A stretch of DNA of 64,000 nucleotides from CAWIJJ01 sp963836425 (lineage in GTDB: Bacteria > Acidobacteriota > Terriglobia > Bryobacterales > Bryobacteraceae). The first letter of the stretch is position 1, and each line of letters begins with the position of its first letter. Positions 18,725-27,600 of the stretch are shown here, piece by piece. A program made the position numbers and the translations under genes. A model generated the notes under the pieces. It did not search any database. It was not told where the DNA came from and worked only from the letters and a program-made list of their open reading frames with translations. The stretch lies in the NCBI GenBank assembly GCA_963836425.1, contig CAWIJJ010000022.1, positions 70,174 to 134,173 of the forward strand, written 5' to 3'.

Positions 18725-20458
18725 CTATTGCGCGGGCACGGCCACCGGTTGCGGCGGCCCCAGCACCATCTCGTTAATCGCGCCGCCCGCCGGCACCATC
18801 GGGTACACGCACTCGAACGGCGTTACTTTCACATTCAGCAGGTACGGACCGGGCTCGCGGACCGCCTCTTCAAGCGCGCCGGCAAGTTCGGAAGGTTTGT
18901 CGATCGTCCTGCCTTTGAAGCCATAGGCGCCCGCGAGCTTCTCCGCATCCGGGAAGCAATCGAGCTCCACCGCGCTCAAGCGGTTGTTGTAGAACAGCGT
19001 CTGCCATTGCCGCACCATGCCCAGGTAGCCGTTATTCATCACGACGATTTTGACCGGCAGGCCGTTCGACGCCACCGTCCCGAGTTCCGGGATCGACATT
19101 TGAAATCCGCCGTCGCCGACGATCGCGAACACCAGTTTGTCGGGACACGCGAACTGCGCGCCGACTGCCGCCGGGAGCCCGAAACCCATCGATCCAAGGC
19201 CACCCGAATTGATCCAGAGCCGCGGCTCATTGAACCGGATGAGCTGGGCGGCCCACATCTGGTGCTGCCCCACGTCGCTGGTGATGATGGCGTTGCCGCC
19301 CGACAGCTTGTCGATCTCCGCCATCAAATGCTGCGGCTTGATCTCGGTATCGGAGGTGCACGGCTGCAAGGGGTGCTCGGCCTTCCACTCGCGAATCTGA
19401 TGCCACCAGGCGCGCCGCGCGGCGGCCAGCGTTTCGTTGGCGGGCGGAGCGGTTTCCACAAGCAGCTTGTTGAGCTTGCCGAGGACGCGTTTAACGTCGC
19501 CCACGATCGGCACTTCCGGCGCGCGGTTCTTGCCGATTTCCGCCGGGTCGATATCGACGTGAATTACCTTGGCGTGCGGGGCGAACGCGGCCAGGCGTCC
19601 GGTGACGCGATCGTCGAAGCGAACGCCGAGAGCGATCAGGAGGTCCGCATTGCTCAACGCCATGTTGGAAGCGTAGCTGCCGTGCATTCCCGGCATGCTG
19701 ATGAAGTTCGGGTTCTCGGAAGGCATCGCGCCCAGTCCCATGAGGGTGCTGACGACGGGTGTGTCGGTGAGTTGCACGAACTCGCGCAGTTCGGGAGCGG
19801 CGCCCGCCGCCACGATTCCACCACCCGAGTAGACCAGCGGGCGCTCCGATTCCTGGATCAGTTGCGCCGCGCGCCGGATCTGGCCGGTGTGGCCCTCGGT
19901 GAAGATCTTGTAGCCCGGCAGGTGAATGGAGGTCACGGGCTGATAGTGGCCGTTGCCTTGCAGCACGTCCTTGGTGACGTCCACCAGCACGGGGCCCGGC
20001 CGGCCGCTCGCCGCCACGTAAAACGCTTCGTGGACGGTCTGCGGCAGGTCCTCGAGCTTTTTCACGAGGTAGTTGTGCTTGGTGCAGGACCGCGTGATGC
20101 CGAAGGTATCGGCTTCCTGAAAAGCATCGCTGCCGATGAGCTTGGTCGAAACCTGTCCGGTTATGGCCACGATCGGAATCGAATCCATCATCGCGTCCAC
20201 CAGTCCGGTGGTGAGGTTGGTTGCTCCCGGACCCGACGTAGCGCAGCAGACGCCGACACGGCCGGTGGCGCGCGCGTACCCTTCCGCCGCGAAGGCCGCG
20301 TTCTCCTCGTGCCGCACCAGCACATGGCGGATGTGGTGCTCGTAGAGGACGTCGTAAAAGGGCAGGGTGACGCCGCCCGGATATCCGAAGATGCAATCCA
20401 CGTGCTCGCGGACCAGGCACTCCAGCAACATGCGCGCGCCGCTCATCAACGTTGACAT
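18725..20458 (-). CDS. ilvB: Acetolactate synthase large subunit IlvB
   Basis: A 577-residue thiamine-diphosphate enzyme that catalyses the first common step of branched-chain amino acid synthesis. It shows the N-terminal Pyr domain with the catalytic Glu (HEENAAFAAEGYAR), the central FAD/CoA-like domain, and the C-terminal PP domain with GDGGFQMS and a following N residue that binds ThDP-Mg. The ATG at 20458 has GGAAGGA in front. An in-frame TTG 15 nt upstream overlaps that ribosome-binding site and is rejected. The gene begins 27 nt after an intrinsic terminator and is therefore under attenuation control. Confidence 0.96.
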   Translation of the reverse strand: MSTLMSGARMLLECLVREHVDCIFGYPGGVTLPFYDVLYEHHIRHVLVRHEENAAFAAEGYARATGRVGVCCATSGPGATNLTTGLVDAMMDSIPIVAITGQVSTKLIGSDAFQEADTFGITRSCTKHNYLVKKLEDLPQTVHEAFYVAASGRPGPVLVDVTKDVLQGNGHYQPVTSIHLPGYKIFTEGHTGQIRRAAQLIQESERPLVYSGGGIVAAGAAPELREFVQLTDTPVVSTLMGLGAMPSENPNFISMPGMHGSYASNMALSNADLLIALGVRFDDRVTGRLAAFAPHAKVIHVDIDPAEIGKNRAPEVPIVGDVKRVLGKLNKLLVETAPPANETLAAARRAWWHQIREWKAEHPLQPCTSDTEIKPQHLMAEIDKLSGGNAIITSDVGQHQMWAAQLIRFNEPRLWINSGGLGSMGFGLPAAVGAQFACPDKLVFAIVGDGGFQMSIPELGTVASNGLPVKIVVMNNGYLGMVRQWQTLFYNNRLSAVELDCFPDAEKLAGAYGFKGRTIDKPSELAGALEEAVREPGPYLLNVKVTPFECVYPMVPAGGAINEMVLGPPQPVAVPAQ

Positions 20459-20484
20459 AAGCTTTCCTTCCAAAAAGTCGTTAC

Positions 20485-20532
20485 CAAACGAAAAAGGCCA
20501 TCGGCCGGGTTCTTTTCCCCGCCGATGGCCTT
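20485..20532 (-). terminator. Attenuator (intrinsic terminator) of the ilv operon
   Basis: On the minus strand a perfect 12-bp stem, AAGGCCATCGGC (20532-20521) with GCCGATGGCCTT (20505-20494), encloses a 15-nt loop and is followed by TTTTTCGTTT. It lies between the leader peptide and ilvB. An alternative antiterminator is visible: GCCTGAGGCC (20560-20551, overlapping the leader stop codon) can pair with GGCCATCGGC, the 5' arm of the terminator. This is the standard architecture for ribosome-mediated attenuation. Confidence 0.88.
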
Positions 20533-20554
20533 GGAACTCGGGTTCCGGCTGGCC

Positions 20555-20644
20555 TCAGGCGGGGCCGGCTACGATGACCAGAATAATGATGCCTACAGGA
20601 ATGATTTGAGGGTGAGACGGCCGGCCTGTGAGACGAGTGGACAT
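20555..20644 (-). CDS. ilv operon leader peptide (29 codons)
   Basis: A short frame from ATG at 20644 to TGA at 20555. The C-terminal half reads IIPVGIIILVIVAGPA, with six Ile and Val or Leu codons clustered just before the stop. The stop codon lies in the antiterminator segment. By analogy with known ilv leader peptides, stalling at Ile, Val or Leu codons would free that segment and prevent the terminator from forming. There is no clear ribosome-binding site; the predicted transcript start is only about 10 nt upstream. Confidence 0.85.
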   Translation of the reverse strand: MSTRLTGRPSHPQIIPVGIIILVIVAGPA

Positions 20645-20660
20645 CGAAAGAATAAATTCG

Positions 20661-20689
20661 AGTGTAGCCTACAAGTTTTCCATATGCAA
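20661..20689 (-). promoter_or_regulatory. Promoter of the ilv leader and operon
   Basis: On the minus strand, TTGCAT (20689-20684) and TACACT (20666-20661) are separated by exactly 17 nt. The predicted transcript start near 20654 lies about 10 nt before the leader peptide ATG. An overlapping alternative, TTGGAC with TAGGCT, is also possible. Confidence 0.6.
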
Positions 20690-20733
20690 GTCCAATTTAG
20701 GATTAGAAATGTTTATGGATCCATTTGCCGCCT

Positions 20734-20761
20734 GGGCCGCCCGCGCCGGTGCGGGCGGCCC
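20734..20761 (-). terminator. GC-rich hairpin after the first TonB-receptor gene
   Basis: A perfect 11-bp inverted repeat (GGGCCGCCCGC and its complement) with a 6-nt loop lies 12 nt after the receptor stop codon. There is no T-run after it on the minus strand, so it may act as a transcript-end stabiliser or a factor-assisted terminator rather than a classic intrinsic terminator. Confidence 0.55.
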
Positions 20762-20773
20762 TCCTCCGGAATG

Positions 20774-23700
20774 TCAGAACTGGAACCGGAGCGACATGGC
20801 CATGCGGCGCGGGCTCTGCGTCCCGGTGTACCGGCCCAACTGGGTGTTGCTCTGCACCAGTTGTCCCTTGCCCTGGATCCAATTCTGATAGGACGCCAGA
20901 TCGAACTGGATGGTGCTGTTGATGGAGCTGAACTGGGTGTGATTGAAGATGTTGTACATCTCCGCGCGGAACGTGAACTCGCGCCGCTCTCCGGCACGGA
21001 AGCTCTTGGCGAAAGTCATGTCCCAATTATTCATCCAGGTGGGAATCCGGAAGGTGGAGCCCGACCCGGCATTGCCGAAGCAGTCCATGGTCTGGCGTTC
21101 CAGGCTGCACGGGACCGGCGGCTGGAATGCCTGCCAATTGAAGGTGTTCGTGAAGGTCACCTGATCGCCGGAAATCGTCGGGTTGCCGATCACGTTCATC
21201 CTGGCTCCTTCCGCCGAGCCGGTGAAGTTCGGAGCCGGATTGTTGGTGCTGGTGCCGGTAAAAGAAATTCCCGGCGCTCCGATGACGCTGTGGCTCTGCC
21301 ACTGGTAGATGCCGGACATCGTCCAGTTGTCGGTGACCCATCCGAGCGGCCGCAGGTTGAACTTCCGGCCGAGTCCGGGGACCTGGTAGATGAAGTTCGT
21401 AACCAGGATGTGGGGCGCGCCGGCGAAGGAGGGGCCGCGGTTCCAGTTCTTGAAGAACGGCAGGTCGTAGTTGGCGGGCGAGCCCTGCGACATGATTTTG
21501 GCCCACGTATACGCGGCGCCGTAGGAAAGCCCGTGGGCCATACCGCGCCGCACGGCAACCTGGAGCGAGTGGTAATAATTGCTGCCGCGGAAGTCGGACC
21601 GGCTTATGCCGCCCAGACCCTGGATGGGCCGGAAATAGTTGTCGTTGAGCGCCTTGCCGGAAGCGTTCGGCGCCAGCTGCCCGTTCCACGGATTGTAGTT
21701 CGCCGGATCGTACTGCGAGAACAGCGGCACCGCATTGAGATTCTGCGTCTGCAGCAGATGGCGCCGCAGGGAGAACACGTAGGATGCGTCGATCACCGTG
21801 CCGAAGCCGACGTTCTGCTGCACGCCGAAACTCCCGTTCATCAGGTTTTCGTAGGGTTGATGGCCGGTGATTCCGCCATTGCCGATGGGCGAAACAGCGG
21901 CGGTGTTGGCGTAACCGGGGACGGCGGCGATCTGGGAATAGTACACGGTGCGCGTGAAGGTGACGGGCGGCTGCCCGCCGTATCCCATAATCTGGTTTCC
22001 GTCGCCGCGGTTGTAAAACTGGCCGAAGCCGGTGCGAATGGCGGTCTTTCCGTTGCCGAAGACGTCCCACGCGAGCCCGATGCGCACGGCGGGTGAAAAC
22101 ATGGGCGGCGAGAAGAGAGAATGGGGCAGGTTCGGATTTTGCCCGTCCGCCACCTGCATGCCGTTGAAGTAATTCGGCTCGGTGGAGTAGCCACCGACGG
22201 CGAAGGGGACGAACGTGCCCACCAGGGACGGAAACGTGGTGTAACCCGTGGCCAGGTCCCGCGCCACCTGGCTGGCCGCCGGACAGGCCGTAGTGGTGGC
22301 CGCGACCTTGCAGGCCGGATAGTACAGCCTGGGCACGCGCTGGGGGTCGTAAGTCGAAAGCATCATCACGGCCGAGTTGTTGTTCAGGTTCTCCTGCGGC
22401 GGCAAATGATAGAGGCGCAGGCCAAGGTCAAGAGTTAGCCGCCGGCTGATCCGCCAGTTGTCCTGCGCGAACAGCTCGATTCCCGTGAACCAGTAGTCTC
22501 CGATCACGCGGCGGCCTTCGCTGTAAGTCTGGAAGTTGCCAAGATAGGCGTTGGCGTAGCCGTGATTGGCGTCCTGCGGAAACGACGAGCTGCTGCCGAA
22601 GTTGTAGGTCCCGAGATAGGCTCCCGACCCGGCCTGCTGCACCTTGCCCGTACGCTCATAGTAAAAGCCGGCTTTCAGGCTGTGCGCGCCCGCTACGTAA
22701 CTGATGTTGTTGTTAAAGCTGTAAATGTCATTCCAGTTCGTATATGGACGGCTGGTGCTGAAGTTGCTTGCCACGGCGGCGCCGCCCGTGAAACTCATCC
22801 CGGGGATGTAAGCGGCGAAATTCTGCGATCCTGGTCCCAGGCTCGGACGCTTCAGGTCCTTGTCGTTCACAAACAACGGATCCGCGGAGAAGTCGTTCCA
22901 GGCCGGAGGATTTGCGAGGCGGGACCGGTCCACCAGGGACGGGTCGTGTACGTAGTAACTCCAGGTGTTGTAGCTCTTGCCGAACGTGAATTCGTTGACG
23001 AGCCTGGGACTGAGTGTATACGTGATACCCACGCCCCACCCGTGACCGGGATTCGGATGATCCTCGTAGTAAGGCGTGTACTCACCGCCGGCGTTCAGCA
23101 TCGGGATATTCGACGACGTCTCTTCCAGATCGTAATCGTTGATGTATCTGGCCCAGGTGCTCATCTTGGACGTGGGATTGAAGTCGATCCGCACAACGTC
23201 GTTGCGGCGCGGATGCTTACCGTTGAAGATACTGCGGAAGTTTCGACGGTTAAGCTGCGTGGCATCGGGTTCGGTGAAGCACCCGGAGCCGTTGTTGCCG
23301 AGGTCGCATCGATTGGGCAGCGGATAGAAGTTCAGCATGGCCTGGCCGTAGGCCGCCGAAGCCTTATCCAGGACCAGGCCGGAAATGTTGTTTCCCGGCA
23401 CCGGGTTGCGCGTAGTCGGGTCGAGCAACTGAATAGCCTTGCCGTTCTGATCGACTGTTTTCGAGAAATCGCCGGCCCTTTCGGCCGCGGTCGGAACATT
23501 GAAGTAACTCACGATGGACGAAGGCCGCTGCCGCGTGTATTCCTGAGATACGAAGAAGAAGAGTTTCTGGCGGTTCTGGTTGAAGAGTTTGGGGATGACC
23601 ACGGGTCCGCCCACGCTGAAACCGAAGACGTCGTAGCGATAGATGCCTTTCGGGTTGTTGTTGAAATTTTCAAAGAAGCTCTTCGCGTTAAACATCTCGT

Positions 23701-24466
23701 GGCGCTTGGTTTCCCAGGCGCTGCCATGAAACTCCCGGCCGCCGCCCTTGGTGACCACGCTGATCAGGCCGCTGGCGTTGCGTCCGTATTCGGCCTGGTA
23801 ATTGGCGGTCAGGACGCGGATTTCGGCGATGGAATCGAGGTTCGGTTCGTAGTGTACGGTGCCGTTGGAGCCGGTATCGATGTCGGTGATGCCGTCGACC
23901 GTAAAGTTCTTCTGGCCGCCTCCGTTGATGGCCCCGGGCAGTCCCGTTCCTGTAGTTTCGCCGCCGTTGACGCCGGTGACGCCGGGAATCAGCTTCAGGT
24001 ATCCGAACAGGTCGCGCCCCCGGAGCGCGATCTGGTTCAACTGGTTGCCGTCCACCAGCGACGACTTCTCGCTCGACGCGGTCTGCACCGGGGTCGCGAT
24101 GGCAGTGACGGAAACCTCCTCGGTGATTGCACCCAGGGTGAGAACGATTCTACCCAGGTCGCGAATGTCGGAAGAGGCCAGCGCTATGTTCTGCTGGTTG
24201 TACGTTTTGAAGCCTGTTGCTTTGATGGTGAGTGTGTAGGTGCTGGGCGGCAACTGGTTAAACCGGAAGATGCCTTCCGTTCCAGTAGCAACGCTGCGAA
24301 CCAGCCCTGTTAATTGATCTTTAACCTGAACCTCGATTCCTGGGATTGCCGCATCACCAGGATCTGCGACCGTGCCAAGCAAAGTGCTGGATACAGTCTG
24401 GCCGAACAGGCTCCCGCATAGGAGCGTAGAGGCGCAAAGGAGCGCGCCGACGCGCATCTCTGACAT
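20774..24466 (-). CDS. TonB-dependent receptor, Oar-like, with N-terminal carboxypeptidase-regulatory domain (paralogue 1)
   Basis: A 1230-residue outer-membrane receptor. Order: signal peptide (about 1-23), a CarboxypepD_reg beta-sandwich (about 25-105), a TonB plug (about 125-240, with GRDLFGYLKLIPGV and GAINGGGQKNFTVDGI), and a large beta-barrel ending in the aromatic RFQF expected for outer-membrane insertion. It probably imports a large or rare nutrient with energy from TonB; the ligand is unknown and no SusD partner is present. The ATG at 24466 has GAGAGGG 8 nt upstream; a GTG 9 nt earlier overlaps that site. A closely related paralogue follows on its 5' side, and the two are separated by their own promoter and hairpin. 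Confidence 0.9.
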   Translation of the reverse strand: MSEMRVGALLCASTLLCGSLFGQTVSSTLLGTVADPGDAAIPGIEVQVKDQLTGLVRSVATGTEGIFRFNQLPPSTYTLTIKATGFKTYNQQNIALASSDIRDLGRIVLTLGAITEEVSVTAIATPVQTASSEKSSLVDGNQLNQIALRGRDLFGYLKLIPGVTGVNGGETTGTGLPGAINGGGQKNFTVDGITDIDTGSNGTVHYEPNLDSIAEIRVLTANYQAEYGRNASGLISVVTKGGGREFHGSAWETKRHEMFNAKSFFENFNNNPKGIYRYDVFGFSVGGPVVIPKLFNQNRQKLFFFVSQEYTRQRPSSIVSYFNVPTAAERAGDFSKTVDQNGKAIQLLDPTTRNPVPGNNISGLVLDKASAAYGQAMLNFYPLPNRCDLGNNGSGCFTEPDATQLNRRNFRSIFNGKHPRRNDVVRIDFNPTSKMSTWARYINDYDLEETSSNIPMLNAGGEYTPYYEDHPNPGHGWGVGITYTLSPRLVNEFTFGKSYNTWSYYVHDPSLVDRSRLANPPAWNDFSADPLFVNDKDLKRPSLGPGSQNFAAYIPGMSFTGGAAVASNFSTSRPYTNWNDIYSFNNNISYVAGAHSLKAGFYYERTGKVQQAGSGAYLGTYNFGSSSSFPQDANHGYANAYLGNFQTYSEGRRVIGDYWFTGIELFAQDNWRISRRLTLDLGLRLYHLPPQENLNNNSAVMMLSTYDPQRVPRLYYPACKVAATTTACPAASQVARDLATGYTTFPSLVGTFVPFAVGGYSTEPNYFNGMQVADGQNPNLPHSLFSPPMFSPAVRIGLAWDVFGNGKTAIRTGFGQFYNRGDGNQIMGYGGQPPVTFTRTVYYSQIAAVPGYANTAAVSPIGNGGITGHQPYENLMNGSFGVQQNVGFGTVIDASYVFSLRRHLLQTQNLNAVPLFSQYDPANYNPWNGQLAPNASGKALNDNYFRPIQGLGGISRSDFRGSNYYHSLQVAVRRGMAHGLSYGAAYTWAKIMSQGSPANYDLPFFKNWNRGPSFAGAPHILVTNFIYQVPGLGRKFNLRPLGWVTDNWTMSGIYQWQSHSVIGAPGISFTGTSTNNPAPNFTGSAEGARMNVIGNPTISGDQVTFTNTFNWQAFQPPVPCSLERQTMDCFGNAGSGSTFRIPTWMNNWDMTFAKSFRAGERREFTFRAEMYNIFNHTQFSSINSTIQFDLASYQNWIQGKGQLVQSNTQLGRYTGTQSPRRMAMSLRFQF

Positions 24467-24556
24467 TTGATACACCCTCTCTCTTAAGGTCGGACCGGGC
24501 CCGGCGCAGCACCCTGTAGCATGCGCTCGAATACCCGCGAAACTCTGATTGGAGAG

Positions 24557-24585
24557 CTTATATCACGGCGTTTTGTTGATGTAAA
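24557..24585 (-). promoter_or_regulatory. Promoter of the first TonB-receptor gene
   Basis: Minus strand TTTACA (24585-24580), 17-nt spacer, TATAAG (24562-24557). This gives a leader of about 85 nt before the receptor ATG and shows that the two receptor genes are likely separate transcripts. Confidence 0.6.
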
Positions 24586-24664
24586 GAGGATTTGCAGAGG
24601 AGGGCACTGGGAGGATTACACAAATCACAATCGTTAAGGAGAGGGACCGGTTAAAATCAGGAAC

Positions 24665-24689
24665 CCGGGGCGGCGGGTTGCCGCCCCGG
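24665..24689 (-). terminator. Hairpin after the second TonB-receptor gene
   Basis: A perfect 10-bp inverted repeat (CCGGGGCGGC and its complement) with a 5-nt loop begins about 10 nt after the receptor stop. On the minus strand it is followed by GTTCCTGATTTT, a weak T-rich tail, so intrinsic termination is plausible. Confidence 0.6.
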
Positions 24690-24699
24690 CTAAGTACTG

Positions 24700-27600
24700 C
24701 TAGAACTGGAAGCGCAGGGACATAGCCATTCGGCGTGAAGGCTGCGTCCCCGTGTACCGTCCCAACTGCGAGTTGGTCTGTTTGAGCGCGCCTGTGCCCC
24801 CGATCCAGTTCTGGAACGAGCCCAGGTCGTATTGAACGGTACTGTTAATGGAACTGAACTGTGTGTGGTTGAAGATGTTGTACATCTCCGCGCGGAAGGT
24901 CAGTTGCCGCCGTTCTCCCAACCGGAAGTTCTTGGCGAAGGTCATGTCCCAGTTATTCATCCAGGTGGGAATCGAGATGAGGCTGCCGGCGCCGGCATTG
25001 CCGAAGCAATCCATGGTATGCCGGGTCTCGCTGCACGGCACAGGGGGTTGTAAAGCCGCCGCATTCCAGGTGTTGTAGAACGTAACCTGGTCGGAGGGGA
25101 GGGTGGGATCGCCGATTACTACGGCGCGCGCGCCTTCAGCGGAGCCGGTGAAGTTGGGAGCCGGCTTGGTACTGCTGGTGCCGGTGAACGAGAACCCCGG
25201 AATTCCCATCCTTGCGTGACTCTGCCACTGGTAGATGCCGGAGAACGTCCAGTTGTCCGTGATCCAACCGAGGGGCTTCAGGTTAAGGCGATGGCCCAAA
25301 CCCGGGATGTCGTAAACGTAGTTCACCACCAGGATGTGCGGCGCGCCCGCGAAGGACGGTCCGCGATTCCAGTTCTTGAAGAACGGGTCCGAGTAGATCG
25401 TGGGATTGCCTTCGGAAGTAATCTTCGAGAACGTATAGGCCAGCCCGTAGGACAGACCGCGCGACAGGGCACGCCGCACCGCGACCTGAAGGGAGTGGTA
25501 TGAGTTGCTGCCGCGGAACCCGGAATTGGTCACCGCTCCCAGGCCGGCCAAGGGCCGGAAATAGTTGTCGTTGAGCGCCCTGCCGGAAGCGTTCGCGGCC
25601 AGGTTTGCGGTCCAGGGATTGAAATTCGCGGGGTCGTACTGGGAAAACAGCGGAACGGCATTGATCTGCTGGCTCTGCAAGAGATGGCGGCGCAGCGAGA
25701 ACACATAGGAAGCGTCCACCACGGTCCCGAAGCCCACGTTCTGCTGCACTCCGAAACTGCCGTTCATCAGGTTTTCATAATCCTGATCGCCGGTAAGTCC
25801 GCCATTGCTGATTGGGGAGACGGCTGCGCTGGCCGCAAAGCTCGGGATGGTCGCGATGCCGGAGTAATACATGGTTCGCGAGAAGGTCACGGGCGGCGCG
25901 CCGTTGTACGGTCCCATGATCTGATTGCCGTCGCCGCGATTAAAGAACTGGCCGAAACCGGTTCGGATGGCGGTTTTTCCATTGCCGAAAACGTCCCAGG
26001 CGAGACCGATGCGGACGGCGGGTGTCAGGAACGGCGGATTGAAGAGCGACAGCGGAATGTTGGGGTTTGTGCCGTCCGCCACCTGCATGCCGTTGAAGTA
26101 GTTCGGTTCGGTCGCATAACCTCCCACGGCATAGGGAACGAACGTGCCCACCAGAGCCGGGAATGTCGTGAAACCGGTCGCCGGGTCTACCGCAATCTGA
26201 TTTTTGGAGGGGCATGCCTTGCCGGGGCTGGCGACCGTGCAGCCGGGGTAGTAGAGCCGCGGCACCTTTGCCTGGTCATACGTCGAAGGAATGAACGCGG
26301 CTGAATTTCCGTTCAGGTTCTCCTGCGGCATCAGGTGATAGAACCGGATGCCGGCATCGACGGTCACATTGCGGCTCAACCGCCAGTTATCCTGCACGAA
26401 GAACTCGACTCCCGTGAACCAGAAGTCGCCCATGATCCTGCGGCCTTCGCTGTATTGCCGGAAGTTACCGAGGTACGCATTAGCGTATCCGTGGTTGGTA
26501 TCCTGCGGAAAAGACGAGCTGCTGCCGAAGTTAAACGAGCCTAAGTAGGCGCCCGACCCGCCCTGCTGCACTTTGCCGGTACGCTCATAGTAGAAGCCGG
26601 CCTTGATGTTATGGGAGCCGGAAACAAAGCTGAGATTGTCGTTGAAGCTGTAGATATCGTTCCAGTTCGTGTATGGCCGGGTGGTATTGAAGTTGTAGGC
26701 CACCGCCGAGCCTCCCGTGAAACTCAGAGCCGGCACATTGGCTTGAAAATTCTGGCTGCCGGGCGAGAGCCCCGGCCGCTTGAGGTCCTTATCGTTGACG
26801 AAGCTCGGGTCCGTGGAGAAGTCGTTCCAGGAAGGGGGATTGGCGAGGTTGCCGCGAGCCACCAGGTCCGGATTATGGACATAGTAGTCCCACGTGTTAT
26901 AGCTTTTTCCGAAAGTGAACTCGTTCACAAGCCGCGGCGTGATCGTGTAGGTGATCCCGACGCCCCAGCCGTGCCCCGGGTTCGGATGGTCCTCGTAATA
27001 TGTCTCGAACTCGCCGGATGCGTTTCTCATCGGGACACGCGGATTCGCTTCCTGAAGATCGTAGTCATTTACATAGCGAACCCAGGTATTGATCTTGTTG
27101 GTGGGGCTGAAATCCAGGCGTACGACGTCGTTCCGCCGCGGGTGCTTCCCGGTAAAGATATCGCGGTAGTTGCGGCGTGTAAGCTGGGTTGGATCGGTCT
27201 CGGTGTAACATCCCGCGGCATTATTGCTTATGTCGCAGCGGTTCGGCAGCGGATAGAAATTCAGCATGGCCTGGCCGTACGCCGCTGAGGCGCTGTCGGT
27301 AATCAGGCCCGAAATATTATTTCCGGGCACGGGATTTCGCGTGGTCGGGTCGAGGAGTTGGATCAGCTTGCCGTTCTGGTCCACCGTATGCGAAAAATCT
27401 CCGGCACGCTCGGCCGCGGTGGGCAGGTTGAAATAGCTGACCGTGGTGGACGGCCGCTGCCTCGTATACTCCTGCGAAACAAAGAAGAACAGCTTCTGGC
27501 GATTCTGGTTGAACAGCTTCGGGATCACGACCGGACCGCCGATGCTGAATCCGAACACGTCGTACCGGTAGAGTCCCTTGGGGTTGTTATTCCAGTTTTC

